Of a DNA stretch of 55,146 nucleotides, positions 34,124 to 43,226 are shown in pieces. Position 1 is the first letter of the stretch, and every line of letters starts with the position of its first letter. The stretch is taken from the NCBI RefSeq assembly GCF_001824475.1, contig NZ_MHXN01000006.1:138026-193171 (forward strand), read 5' to 3'. Made by a program: the position numbers and the translations under genes. The notes under the pieces are model-generated. The model did not search any database, was not told the origin of the DNA, and saw only the letters and a program-made list of their open reading frames with translations. The DNA is from Phenylobacterium sp. RIFCSPHIGHO2_01_FULL_69_31 (GTDB lineage Bacteria > Pseudomonadota > Alphaproteobacteria > Caulobacterales > Caulobacteraceae).

Positions 34124-35293
34124 ATGAGCGGGTTCTGGTTCTCCGACGAGCAGCAGGCGATCCGCGACGCGGTGGTCCGGCTCTGCGAGCGGTTCGACGC
34201 CGCCTACTGGCGCCGCACCGACGAGACCGGGGAGTTCCCGGAGGCCTTCGTGGCGGCGATGGTCGAGGCGGGCTGGCTGGGCGCGGCGATGCCCGCCGAT
34301 CTGGGCGGCTCGGGCCTGGGCCTCACCGAGGCGGCGATCGTCATGCAGGCAGTGGCGGAAAGCGGTGCGGGCTTCTCGGGCGCCAGCGCCATGCACCTCA
34401 ACATCTTCGGGCCCATGCCGGTGGTGAAGTTCGGGTCGGATGAGCAGAAGCGGAAGCACATTCCGCGGCTGATCGCGGGCCAAGACCGGATGTGCTTCGC
34501 GGTGACTGAGCCCGACGCAGGGCTCGACACCACCAGCCTTTCGACCCGGGCGGTCCGCACCAACGACGGCTACGTGATCCGCGGCCGCAAGATGTGGACC
34601 ACCAACGCCCAGCGGGCGAACAAGGTGCTGATCATCGCCCGCACCACGCCCAAGGAAGAGGTGCGGCGGCCCACCGAGGGGCTGTCGCTATTCTACACCG
34701 ATTTCGACCGCAGCCGGATCTCGGCCACGCCCATCCCGAAGATGGGGCGCAAGGCGGTGGAATCGAACGCCGTCTTCATCGACGACCTGCACGTGCCGGC
34801 GGAGGACTTGGTCGGCGAAGAGGGGCGCGGCTTTCACTATCTGCTGGAGGGGCTGAACCCGGAGCGGGTGTTGATTGGCGCCGAGGCGGTGGGGCTGGGC
34901 CGGGCGGCGCTGAAGCGGGCGGCGGCCTATGCCAAGGAACGCATCGTCTTCGGCCGGCCCATCGGCCAAAACCAGGGCGTCGCCCACCCGCTGGCCAAGG
35001 CCTGGGCCGACCTGGAGGCCGCCAACCTGATGGCCTTCAAGGCGGCCGCCCTGTTCGACGCCGGCCGGGACTGCGGCGCGGAGGCCAACGCGGCCAAGTA
35101 CCTCGGCGGCGAGGCGGGGTTCCAGGCCTGCGAGGCGTCGGTGCTGGCGCACGGCGGCATGGGCTATGCCAAGGAGTTCGATGTGGAGCGCTACTTCCGC
35201 GAGTCCATGATCGCGCGGATCGCGCCGGTCAGCCGCGAGATGATCCTGAACTACATCGCCGAACGGGTGCTGGGCCTGCCGAAGAGCTATTAG
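34124..35293 (+). CDS. Acyl-CoA dehydrogenase
   Basis: A 389-residue flavoprotein that oxidises an acyl-CoA to the 2-enoyl-CoA. FAD/substrate signature stretches are CFAVTEPDAGLDTTSLSTRA and RKMWTTNAQRANKVLIIART, and the C-terminal part has VLAHGGMGYAKEFDVERYFRE. The catalytic base is expected in that last region or the preceding helix by family knowledge, but I did not fix it. I prefer ATG 34124 with GGGGGTG before it; GTG 34118 overlapping the previous stop is possible. No other beta-oxidation genes are adjacent. Confidence 0.93.
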   Translation: MSGFWFSDEQQAIRDAVVRLCERFDAAYWRRTDETGEFPEAFVAAMVEAGWLGAAMPADLGGSGLGLTEAAIVMQAVAESGAGFSGASAMHLNIFGPMPVVKFGSDEQKRKHIPRLIAGQDRMCFAVTEPDAGLDTTSLSTRAVRTNDGYVIRGRKMWTTNAQRANKVLIIARTTPKEEVRRPTEGLSLFYTDFDRSRISATPIPKMGRKAVESNAVFIDDLHVPAEDLVGEEGRGFHYLLEGLNPERVLIGAEAVGLGRAALKRAAAYAKERIVFGRPIGQNQGVAHPLAKAWADLEAANLMAFKAAALFDAGRDCGAEANAAKYLGGEAGFQACEASVLAHGGMGYAKEFDVERYFRESMIARIAPVSREMILNYIAERVLGLPKSY

Positions 35294-35302
35294 GCAGGCC
35301 CA
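35271..35302. terminator. Hairpin across the acyl-CoA dehydrogenase stop
   Basis: TGGGCCTGCC (35271-35280) and GGCAGGCCCA (35293-35302) form a perfect 10-bp stem with a 12-base loop that contains the end of the coding region and its stop codon. It lies between the convergent dehydrogenase and TonB-like genes. There is no T-run, so it may stop transcription weakly or protect the mRNA end rather than act as a classical terminator. Confidence 0.5.
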
Positions 35303-35311
35303 GGATCGCGC

Positions 35312-35998
35312 CTAGCTAGGCAGGCGGAAGACGATCGGGATCGAGACCTGGGCGCCGCCGACGGGGCGGCCGTCGACGGTCTGAGGGCTCATCCGGAAGT
35401 ACCTCGCGAGCTTCAGCGCCGCCGAGCCGAAGCCCATGTCGGCCGGCGTCTCCGAGGCGACGCGGCAGGCGGAGACGGCGCCGGCGTCGGTCACTTGGCA
35501 TGAGATGACGGCGCGGCCTTCGACCTCCATCCGCACCGCGCGGTCCGGGTAGAACCGCGCCATGTCCGCGCTGTCCGGCTTGCGCAGCCAGGTCGGGTTG
35601 CGGATCACCGGATCGACCGTCGGCGGGGCGACCGGCGTGGGCGGATCGACCGCCGTCGGCCCTGGGGTCGGCGCCGGCTCGATGACGGGCGCCAGCGGCG
35701 TCGGCGCGACGGGGATCGGCGCGCTGGTGATCACCGGCGGGCGCGGCGAGACGACGCGCTTCGGCGGCGTCTCCGGTGGCGGAGGCGGGGGCTTCTTCGG
35801 CAAGGGGCCGATGTCGACGACGATCGGGGGCCCATCTTCCACCGGCTGCGGCTTGGGCGGCGCGAACTGCATCATGGCGAGATAGGCCGCGACGAGCGCA
35901 TGGAGGCCGAGGGAGCCGGCGACGACCAGGCTGGTGGTGCGCGACATGCGCCGCCGGGGCGCGACGAAATCGAAGGGGGTGGGCTGGCGGATGACCAT
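35312..35998 (-). CDS. TonB-like energy transducer
   Basis: A 228-residue protein with the TonB plan: a short cytoplasmic N-terminus, a membrane anchor at about 24-44 ([19 protein letters not shown]), a long Pro-rich periplasmic spacer at about 47-130, and a C-terminal domain from about 140 with [20 protein letters not shown] and a late SIPIVFRL strand. It would transmit proton-motive force to outer-membrane TonB-dependent receptors. No exbB/exbD or receptor is adjacent. Two dyad elements lie just upstream. Confidence 0.88.
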   Translation of the reverse strand: MVIRQPTPFDFVAPRRRMSRTTSLVVAGSLGLHALVAAYLAMMQFAPPKPQPVEDGPPIVVDIGPLPKKPPPPPPETPPKRVVSPRPPVITSAPIPVAPTPLAPVIEPAPTPGPTAVDPPTPVAPPTVDPVIRNPTWLRKPDSADMARFYPDRAVRMEVEGRAVISCQVTDAGAVSACRVASETPADMGFGSAALKLARYFRMSPQTVDGRPVGGAQVSIPIVFRLPS

Positions 35999-36015
35999 CG
36001 CTTGCTCCGTGGTGA

Positions 36016-36053
36016 ATTACAGGCGTAGTCGATGCGTCAATTACAGCGGTAAT
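36016..36053 (-). promoter_or_regulatory. Paired dyad sites upstream of the TonB-like gene
   Basis: ATTACAGCGGTAAT (36040-36053) is an inverted repeat (ATTAC ... GTAAT) and ATTACAGGCGTAGT (36016-36029) is a near copy; their starts are 24 bases apart. Both lie within 60 bases of the TonB-like start and are AT-rich for this genome. They look like operators for a repressor of the BlaI/MecI, TetR or ArsR kind, but I cannot name the protein. Confidence 0.4.
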
Positions 36054-36095
36054 ATGGCGGGACGCCCGCCGATTGCGGCGGCATTCTGAACAGGG

Positions 36096-36111
36096 TTAGC
36101 CGGGTGTTAAC
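36096..36111 (+). promoter_or_regulatory. CtrA-like box before the transglycosylase gene
   Basis: TTAG-N7-TTAAC ends one base before ATG 36113. The cell-cycle regulator CtrA of Caulobacter and relatives binds TTAA-N7-TTAAC; only one base differs here, and the spacing is exact. A site this close to the start would more likely repress than activate, unless the true start is further in. Suggestive only; one near-match can occur by chance. Confidence 0.4.
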
Positions 36112-36112
36112 C

Positions 36113-36964
36113 ATGATCGGCGACCACTGGCGCATGGCCGTCCAGGGAATCCGGGGCATCGTCGAAGCCGCGATCCAGCGCGCCTCCCAGGCGACGGGGG
36201 TCGATTTCGGATTCCTGATGAAGACCGCGGGCCGCGAGAGCAGCTTCAACCCGCGCGCCCGGGCGTCGACTTCCTCGGCCGCCGGCCTCTTCCAGTTCGT
36301 CGACCAGACCTGGCTGTCCACGCTGAAGCAGCATGGTTCCAAGCACGGTTATGCCCGCTATGCCGACCTGATCACCAAGGGGTCGGACGGCCGCTATCGC
36401 GTCGCCGATGGCGAGGCGCGGCGGGCGGTCATGGACCTCAAGCTAGACCCTCACGCCGCTTCCCTGATGGCCGGCGAGATGACCGCGGACCACGCCGCCT
36501 ACCTCAAGGGACGGGTGGGCCGCGCGCCGACCTCGGGCGAGCTCTATGTCGCGCACTTCCTGGGCCCGTCCGGCTCGGCCAAGCTCATCCGGGCGGCGGA
36601 AAGCCAGCCAGGGGCGACCGCAGCCTCGCTGTTTCCCGACGCCGCGCGCGCGAACAAGGCGATCTTCTATCGCGACGGCCGCCCCGCCACGGTGGGCGAG
36701 GTCTATGCGAACCTGACCCGCAGCGGCGGCGGAAGCGTCCAGACGGTCGACCGGCCGGCGCCGGCCGCCGACCCGGTGGACGGAGGCTTCATCCAGTACG
36801 CCTCGACCCGCCGCGCGGCGCGGGAGCGCGAACAAGACGCCCTGGTGGCGATGATCCTGCGCGGCGCGCAGCCCGCCGATCAGGCCGGGGTCGGCAGCCG
36901 GCTGACGGGTTCGCTGTTCACCAGCGAGATGCTCAAGGTCCTCTCGGACAGCCGCGACAGCTAG
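36113..36964 (+). CDS. Lytic transglycosylase-like protein
   Basis: A 283-residue protein whose N-terminal half is a goose-lysozyme/SLT-like domain: FGFLMKTAGRESSFNPRARA contains the likely catalytic glutamate E42, followed by SSAAGLFQFVDQTWLSTLK, a strong match to soluble lytic transglycosylases. It would cleave peptidoglycan with 1,6-anhydro products. The second half (about 175-283) has GRPATVGEVYANLTRSGG and no recognised domain. No clear signal peptide is seen, so export may need another route. ATG 36113 is used; GTG 36104 is the alternative. Confidence 0.82.
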   Translation: MIGDHWRMAVQGIRGIVEAAIQRASQATGVDFGFLMKTAGRESSFNPRARASTSSAAGLFQFVDQTWLSTLKQHGSKHGYARYADLITKGSDGRYRVADGEARRAVMDLKLDPHAASLMAGEMTADHAAYLKGRVGRAPTSGELYVAHFLGPSGSAKLIRAAESQPGATAASLFPDAARANKAIFYRDGRPATVGEVYANLTRSGGGSVQTVDRPAPAADPVDGGFIQYASTRRAAREREQDALVAMILRGAQPADQAGVGSRLTGSLFTSEMLKVLSDSRDS

Positions 36965-36972
36965 TCCGGCCG

Positions 36973-37365
36973 CTAGCCCTGCGCGAGCGCGGCCGCCTCC
37001 ACGAGGGCGCGCGCCACATCCCGCCCGAAGCTGGACGGCTTGAACGGCTTCTGGATGATGGGGTGCGCAGCGTAGGGTGTATCCAGGCCGTGGCGGCCGT
37101 AGCCGGTCACGAAGACGAACGGCACGCCGCGGCGGCGCAGCGTGTCCGCCACCGGATAGACGGGCTCGCTGCCGAGATTGACGTCCAGCAGGGCGCCGTC
37201 CAGCTCCGCCTCCGAGGCCAGCGCCAGGCCGGCGGCAAGATGCGAGGCGGGGCCTACGACCACGCAGCCGGCCTCGCTCAGAAGATCCTCGATCATCATC
37301 GCCAGCAGGGGCTCGTCCTCGACGACGAGGATGCGGCGGCCCGACAGGGATGGGGACGCGGTCAT
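36973..37365 (-). CDS. Single-domain response regulator
   Basis: A 130-residue receiver domain without an output domain. Acidic residues E16/D17 in LVVEDEPLL, the phospho-acceptor D61 in GALLDVNLG, threonine in VFVTGYG and lysine K106 in IIQKPFKP are all in place, so it should be phosphorylated. Its start overlaps the stop of the HWE kinase gene by four bases (ATGA, translationally coupled), so the kinase is the likely partner. It may relay phosphate or act by protein binding. Confidence 0.92.
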
Positions 37366-38762
37366 GCTTCACCGGCCAGCAACGGGAAATCCATCACGCA
37401 CGTCACGCCCTCCGGGCCGAACTCGAGCTTCGCCGATCCCCGAAGGCCGCCGGCGAGGCTGCGCTCGATCAGCCGGGTGCCGAAACCCCGGCGTGCGGGC
37501 GGCGTGACCGGCGGCCCGCCCCGCTCCCGCCAGGTCAGCCGCAGCCACGTCTCGGCCCCCTCGCGGTGCTTTTCCCATGCGACGTGGACCGTACCCGTCC
37601 CCGCCAGAGCCCCGAACTTGGCGGCGTTGGTGGCCAGTTCGCCCAGGGCCATGCCGAGGGTGACGGCGCGGTTCGGGCCGAGCGTCATCGCGGGGCCCTC
37701 CAGCGTGTAGGGCGGCCGCGCCCCGTGATCGTAGGGCGAGAGCTGTTCGGCCACGATGTCGGCCACGCTGGCGCCGGCCCAGTCGTTGCGGGTGAGCACG
37801 TCGTGACTCTGCGACAGGGCGATCAGCCGGGCCTCCAGCGCCTCGGAAAACGCGGCCGGGTCGCCCGTGGACTTGAAGGTGTGGTGGGCGATCGACTGGA
37901 CGCTGGCCAGGGTGTTCTTCACTCGATGGTTCAGCTCCCGGATCAGCAGAGTCTGGCGCTCCTGCGTCTCCTTGCGGAAGGTCAGATCGCGGACGACGCT
38001 GCAGATCAGGTCGTCGCCATCGCCCGGCAGGACGCTGAGGTTGGTCTCGACGGGAAACTCGGTCCCATCCCGGCGAAGGCCGAACAGGTCCGCGCCGTCG
38101 CCCATGCGCCTCGGCCCCTGGGCCCCGTCGAAATCGGCGACCCGCGCGCCGTGGAAGTCATGAAACCGGTGCGGCATGAGCCGCGTCAGGGGCTGACCGA
38201 GGAGTTCGGGACGCCCGTACCGGAAGAGTCGCTCCGCCTCGGCGTTGACCAGCACGATGCGCTGGTTCCGGTCGGCGATGATCATGGCGTCGGGCGCGGC
38301 TTCGACCACGTCGCGGAACCGCGCCTCGCTCCGGCTGAGGCTCGCGTTCAGTTCGCCGACGCGGGCGAGCGCCGTCCTGGAACCCGAATAGGCCGCGAGG
38401 AGTCCGGAGATGGCCGCCACATCCATGATCGCCACCGGCACGAAGAGGAACAGGGCGCTGGCGTTGTAGCCGGGCAGGTTCGCCGCGCCGACCACGAACC
38501 AGGATGCGGCGGCGGACAGGGCCACCGACAGCAGGCCGGGCGCGGTTCCGGCCAGCAAGGTGGCGATCAGCACCGCGGGGAAGAAGGTGATGAACTGGGC
38601 GCTCGAGATCCAGGGATTCAGCCACACGCGGGCGAGGGTGGCGAGCGCGACGGCGAGAACGGTGACGCCGTAGCGCGCCACCAGGCTGCCGGGCCAGCCC
38701 AGGCGGCCGTCCAGTAGTCCGTCCAGGGACAGTACGAACATGAGGCGGCGCGACCAGGACAT
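37362..38762 (-). CDS. HWE-family PAS sensor histidine kinase
   Basis: A 466-residue membrane kinase. Residues 1-130 hold four transmembrane helices of the DUF4118-like kind. A PAS domain follows at about 147-265 ([20 protein letters not shown]), then the HWE dimerisation helix with phospho-accepting H279 in [20 protein letters not shown], and an ATPase domain with [17 protein letters not shown] and a late [15 protein letters not shown]. Signal unknown. HWE kinases in alphaproteobacteria often serve light, redox or general stress pathways. Coupled to the receiver gene. Confidence 0.93.
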
Positions 38763-38831
38763 GGGTCTCAGTCGGGTGCGCGCGAGGGAGCAGCCTTGAC
38801 CTGGATCAACGTTATCCGTTCCGCAGCCGAT

Positions 38832-40028
38832 TCACGCCGCTGCGCCGTCGGCGAACATGGCCTCGATTTCCGAGGCGCCGTAGCCCAGTTCCGCCAGCAC
38901 CTCGCGCGTGTGCTCGCCCAGCCGCGGCGCGGGCGGCCGCCGGTCGGCGTCGGCGCCGGGGAAGCGGGCGGGCGCGGCGGGCGAGCGATAGGTCCCGCCC
39001 TGGCCGTCCTCGATCTCCACGAAGGCGCCGGCGGCGGCGATCTGCGGATCGGTGGCGACTTCGGCGGGCGTCTGCATCGGAGCCCAGACCAGGTCGGCTG
39101 CATCGAGCCGGCGGGCGATCTCGTCGAAGGGCAGGGCGGCGAACCCCTTGTCCAGTTCGGCGGCGAGCGCCGCAGCGTTCTGGCGGCGCGCCTTGCCGGT
39201 GGCGAACCGCTCGTCGGCGACCAGGTCGGGCCGGCCCGCCGCCTCGGCGAACTGTTCCCACCCGCCGCTGGAGCCGCGCGGATTGTGCACGAACCAGCGG
39301 CCTTCGGCGCTCTGGTAGTAGTTGGCGATGGCGTTGATCGGATTGCCGCGGGGCCGGCCCGACGCGACGCGTCCGAACTTGAGCTGGACGGCCATGTCCG
39401 AGCCCATGAGATAGACGCCGGACGCCAGCAGCGAGGTCTGGACCAGCCGTCCCTGGCCTGTCCGCTCGCGCTCGTAGAGCGCCGCAAGGATCGCCGCGAC
39501 CGTGGCGAGCGATGTCGTGTGGTCGCCCACCCCGGAGGTCCGCAGGAAGGGCTCGGCCCCCTTGGGCGCGGTCATGTAGCCGATGCCGGATCGGGCCCAG
39601 AAGGCCGTGACGTCGAAGCCCGGCAGGTGGGCGTCCGGTCCCTCGAGCCCATAGCCGGTGATCACCGCATAGACCAGGCGCGGGTTGGCCTTGCGCAGGG
39701 TCTCGTCGTCGAGTCCGTTCCGCTTCAGCGACACTGGCCGCACGTTGGTGAGAAAGACGTCCGCATCGGCGGCCAGCCTGGCCAGCGCGTCGCGCCCCGC
39801 CGGCTTGGAGATATCCAGGACCACGCCCCGCTTGCCCCGGTTGTCGAGGTCGAAGGTCGGGTTCGAGCCGAGATCGTTGGCCAGGTCCTGGAAGACGTGC
39901 CGCATGTTGTCGCCGCCCGGGCGCTCGACCTTGATGACCGAGGCGCCCCAGTCGGCCAGGATGCCCGCGGCGCCGGGACCGGCGATGTAGGCGGAGAAAT
40001 CGACGACCTTTAGACCTTCGAGCAGCAC
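38832..40028 (-). CDS. Class III CoA-transferase (CaiB/BaiF family)
   Basis: A 398-residue family III CoA-transferase, moving CoA between carboxylic acids. The opening LKVVDFSAYIAGPGAAGILADWGASVIKVE is typical; the expected catalytic aspartate aligns near FDVTAFWARSGIGY in relatives, and LLASGVYLMGSDMAVQL follows. I chose GTG 40028 since GGAGGG lies six bases upstream and it aligns with the conserved start; longer frames overlap the kinase gene. Substrates unknown. It is flanked by signalling genes on the same strand, 49 bases after the hybrid kinase. Confidence 0.9.
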   Translation of the reverse strand: MLLEGLKVVDFSAYIAGPGAAGILADWGASVIKVERPGGDNMRHVFQDLANDLGSNPTFDLDNRGKRGVVLDISKPAGRDALARLAADADVFLTNVRPVSLKRNGLDDETLRKANPRLVYAVITGYGLEGPDAHLPGFDVTAFWARSGIGYMTAPKGAEPFLRTSGVGDHTTSLATVAAILAALYERERTGQGRLVQTSLLASGVYLMGSDMAVQLKFGRVASGRPRGNPINAIANYYQSAEGRWFVHNPRGSSGGWEQFAEAAGRPDLVADERFATGKARRQNAAALAAELDKGFAALPFDEIARRLDAADLVWAPMQTPAEVATDPQIAAAGAFVEIEDGQGGTYRSPAAPARFPGADADRRPPAPRLGEHTREVLAELGYGASEIEAMFADGAAA

Positions 40029-40077
40029 GCGACCCTCCAATGTTGAGGGCACCGTAGCGGAGGTGACGGTGCGGCGC

Positions 40078-41838
40078 CTACGCCACCCGGGCGCGATCGT
40101 TGGCGGGGGCGCTGGCCGCGAGGGCCGTGGCGATGGCCCGGGCCGCCGCGGGGAGGGCCACCGGCCGACGGAGCAGGGCGTCGGCGCCGGCCGCCAGGGC
40201 GGCTTCGGACTCGTCGGGATCGCCTGCGGTGAGGGCGATGACGGGGGTGCGCGCGGCCGCGCCCGCCAGGCCCCGCAGCGCCACGATGGTGGCGGGATCG
40301 TCGGCGACGACCAGGTCCAGGTCGCAGATGCGGGCGAGCCCAACCGCGCGGGTCCCGTCGGCGGCATGGACGACCTGGTGGCCGAGCTGTTCGAGGCTGG
40401 CGCGGAGCATGGCGGCGGCGTGCGCGTCGGTCTCGACGGTCAGGACTCGCAGCCGGCGGCCCGGATTCTCCGGCGCCGGCGGGGGAGCGGCCTCGGCGAC
40501 CAGCCGACGCGCGGCGGGATCGAAAGGCAGCTCCAGCGTGAAACAGCTTCCGACCCCCGGCGCGCTCTCGGCGCGCAGGTCGCCGCCCATCAGCCGGGCG
40601 AGCTGCGCGGCCAGCGGCAGGCCCAGGCCAGCGCCCGAGCTGCCCGCGCTGGTGCGCGCCACGCGCTCGAAAGGGCGGAGCGCGGTCGCAAGCTCATCGC
40701 TCGTAAGGCCGGGGCCGGTGTCGGCCACGGCGGCGAAGATGCGGCGCTCGCTCACCGACAGGCGGACCTCCACGCGGCCGCGCAGGGTGAACTTCACCGC
40801 GTTGCCGATCAGGGCGGCCAGCACCTGCCGGGCGCGGGCGGGATCGGCGATGGCGCAGCCCTTCGACTGGGCCAGGGGCTCGTCGACATGCACCGCCAGT
40901 TCCAGCCCCTTGGCCGCGGCGGCCGGGCGGTTCAGCAGGATCAGGTCATGGGCGAGGGCGGCCAGGTCGATGGGCTTGGGCTCGACGGTCAGGCGGCCGG
41001 CCTCGGCGCTCTCGGCGTCGACGGTGGTCTCCAGGACCGCCAGGAGATCGTTGACCGCATCCAGCGCCGCGACGACCTGCTGGCGCGAGGGGGCCGCGCG
41101 CCCGCGGCCCGCGGCCGAGCCCAGGACGTGGGCCACGCCGGTTAGGCCGTTGCGGATCTCGTCCGAGAGTGTCGAGACCAGGTCGGACTTGGAGCGCGCC
41201 AGCCGCCGGGCGGCCTCGGCCTGTTCGGCCCGCTCGGCGATCAGGACCTCACGCTCGGCCGCCATGGCGAACTGGGTTCGCAGGATGCGGTTGACCAGCA
41301 GGGCGAGGGCGAGGGCGATGGCCGTGGCGGCCAGGGCGACGCGGGGCATGTGCGGCCCTTCGGCGCCCGCAAACAGTCCCAGCAGCGGCGGGGCCAGGGC
41401 GACGGGCGCAACCACCAGCAGGCTGGGGAGCCAGGGCGTCGCAAAGACGATGCAGACCATGCCCGCGCCCAGGGTGAGGAGCATGAGCAGCTCGCGCACG
41501 GGCCCCGCGAAATGGGCGAACAGGGCGATCTGGGCGATGGCCAGGGCCCAGGTGAAACTGCAGGCCAGATGCACACGGCCACGCCTGCGTACATCGGCCG
41601 CGGCCGGCTTCTTCAGCCAGTCCATCACGCCGTAGAACACGCCCCAGCTGATGGCGAAGGCGACCAGGCAGGCGCCCATCCAGGGCGCATTGGGCGCATG
41701 GCTGCCGACCCACGCGAAGATGGGCAGGCCGACGCCAAACGCGAGCAGGGCGTAGGGGAGGAGCGCGGTCTGCGCCTGCATGCCCTGGGCGTCCGCGGTC
41801 AGGCCGAGGTCGGGAGCGACGTGCGGAATCGAGGCCAC
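40078..41838 (-). CDS. Degenerate hybrid histidine kinase (pseudokinase-like)
   Basis: A 586-residue protein: five or six transmembrane helices (about 25-185), a dimerisation helix (about 195-275), an ATPase domain (about 300-440) and a receiver domain (about 463-580). The H-box reads LVSTLSDEIRNGLTG; D226 stands where the phospho-accepting histidine belongs. The ATPase motifs are intact: N346 in LIGNAVKF, ADTGPGL, RPFERV and SGAGLGLPLA. In the receiver the acidic pair is changed to E469-T470 and the conserved lysine to R558, though D513 and T537 remain. It probably acts as a regulator of other kinases, as DivL does, rather than by phosphotransfer. Confidence 0.85.
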   Translation of the reverse strand: MASIPHVAPDLGLTADAQGMQAQTALLPYALLAFGVGLPIFAWVGSHAPNAPWMGACLVAFAISWGVFYGVMDWLKKPAAADVRRRGRVHLACSFTWALAIAQIALFAHFAGPVRELLMLLTLGAGMVCIVFATPWLPSLLVVAPVALAPPLLGLFAGAEGPHMPRVALAATAIALALALLVNRILRTQFAMAAEREVLIAERAEQAEAARRLARSKSDLVSTLSDEIRNGLTGVAHVLGSAAGRGRAAPSRQQVVAALDAVNDLLAVLETTVDAESAEAGRLTVEPKPIDLAALAHDLILLNRPAAAAKGLELAVHVDEPLAQSKGCAIADPARARQVLAALIGNAVKFTLRGRVEVRLSVSERRIFAAVADTGPGLTSDELATALRPFERVARTSAGSSGAGLGLPLAAQLARLMGGDLRAESAPGVGSCFTLELPFDPAARRLVAEAAPPPAPENPGRRLRVLTVETDAHAAAMLRASLEQLGHQVVHAADGTRAVGLARICDLDLVVADDPATIVALRGLAGAAARTPVIALTAGDPDESEAALAAGADALLRRPVALPAAARAIATALAASAPANDRARVA

Positions 41839-42010
41839 GGGCAGGTCCCTTCGCGTGCGAGGCGACAGGGTCGGGCGCCAGCCGTTCGCGGCCGGTTACG
41901 CGAGATCCTTAATCCACAGATTCGATTGGCAACCTATCGTTAAGCTTCACAGCGCAAATCTCGAATCGCGGGACTCCGAAGCTGCTTCGGACGGGGGATA
42001 AGAGACGGGG
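41839..42010. promoter_or_regulatory. Divergent intergenic region with a hairpin
   Basis: The 172 bases between the hybrid kinase (left) and the first DUF2336 gene (right) are AT-richer than their surroundings. They hold TCCGAAG-CTG-CTTCGGA, a 7-bp hairpin at 41975-41991, about 20 bases before ATG 42011, which could affect translation of the DUF2336 gene. TAATCCACA at 41910-41918 is one base from a DnaA box but isolated. Promoters for both genes must lie here. Confidence 0.35.
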
Positions 42011-43171
42011 ATGGCGACCACGCGGTCAGCGCTGACGGATGAGGATATCCGTACGCTGGTGAAGGGCGCGACGCCGGACGAACGCGCCCTCGCGGCGCGC
42101 AAGCTCTGCCGCACGATGGATCGCGTGCCGCTTTCGGACGACGACCGGGCCCTGGCCGCCGACATCCTGCGGGTCATGGCCGCCGACGCCGCCGAACTGG
42201 TGCGCAAGGCCATCGCCGAGACGCTGAAGGCCTCTCCGGTCGTGCCGCGCGACGTGGCGGTAAAGCTGTCGCGGGACGTGGAGAGCGTCTGCCTGCCCAT
42301 GCTGGCGTTCTCGCCGGCCTTCACCGACGCCGACCTGGCCGAGATCGTCCGCCTGGGCGGACCCGTCCGCCAGACCGCCATCGCCAAGCGTCCGCAGCTT
42401 TCGCGGAAGGTGACCGACAGCCTGGCCGAGCACGGGGGCGAGCGCGCCGTGGCCACGGCCTGCGCCAACCCCGGCGCCGACTTCGGCGAGAGCGGCCTGC
42501 AGCGCGTCGTCGACCGCTTCCAAGTCTCTGAGCGGGTGCTGGCGGCGGTGGCCTATCGCAACGTCCTGCCGCTCTCGGTGACCGAGCGGCTGATCTCCCT
42601 CGTCAGCGAGAAGGTGCGCGACCACCTGATCGTCAACCACGCGGTGACAGCCGAGACGGCGCTGGAGATCGTCACCGGCGCAGCCGAACGCGCCACGGTC
42701 GACCTCGTGGACCAGGCGGGCAAGACGGCCGACGTTCGCGGGCTGGTCACCCATCTCAACGCCGAGGGGCGGCTGACCGCCTCGCTGCTGCTGCGCGCCC
42801 TGGCCAACGGCCACATGACCTTCTTCGAGTGGGGCGTGGCGGAACTGGCCGGGGTGCCGCATCACCGGACCTGGCTGATGATCCACGACGCCGGGCCGCT
42901 GGGCCTGCGCGCCATCTACGAGCGGGCCGGACTGCCGGCGCGGCTGTTCCCGGCGTTCCGGGCGGCGGTCGACACCTTCCACTCGATGGAGTTCGACGGC
43001 GGCGCGCGGGATCAGGAGCGGTTCCAGGAGCGCATGCTGCAGCGGTTCATGACCCAGCCGGAGCAGGCCTCGCGGGAAGACGTGGACTATCTGCTGTCGC
43101 GCATGGACCGGAAGGAGGCCGCGCCCGGGCCCGTTGCCGCGCCGCAGGAAGACGTCGTGCTGATCGCCTAG
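42011..43171 (+). CDS. DUF2336 family protein (first copy)
   Basis: A 386-residue, mostly helical, HEAT-like protein. The DUF2336 pattern includes RALAARKLCRTMDRVPLSDD, ADAAELVRKAIAETLKASP, and the repeated halves with VNHAVTAETALEIV. It has no membrane segments and no catalytic motif. These proteins are nearly restricted to alphaproteobacteria and their biochemical role is unknown. Another DUF2336 gene lies at 45421-46560 on the opposite strand, so two distant paralogs flank a NUDIX, an Hpt and the NAD kinase genes. Confidence 0.9.
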   Translation: MATTRSALTDEDIRTLVKGATPDERALAARKLCRTMDRVPLSDDDRALAADILRVMAADAAELVRKAIAETLKASPVVPRDVAVKLSRDVESVCLPMLAFSPAFTDADLAEIVRLGGPVRQTAIAKRPQLSRKVTDSLAEHGGERAVATACANPGADFGESGLQRVVDRFQVSERVLAAVAYRNVLPLSVTERLISLVSEKVRDHLIVNHAVTAETALEIVTGAAERATVDLVDQAGKTADVRGLVTHLNAEGRLTASLLLRALANGHMTFFEWGVAELAGVPHHRTWLMIHDAGPLGLRAIYERAGLPARLFPAFRAAVDTFHSMEFDGGARDQERFQERMLQRFMTQPEQASREDVDYLLSRMDRKEAAPGPVAAPQEDVVLIA

Positions 43172-43226
43172 CGGCTGCCGCTGGGGCAATCTTGCGCGCC
43201 CCGAACCCGCGGCCCAAGCTGGCCCC

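Noticed and set aside
41910..41918. DnaA-box-like TAATCCACA
   Set aside because: Single, one base off the consensus, with no cluster of boxes or AT-rich unwinding element; not an origin.
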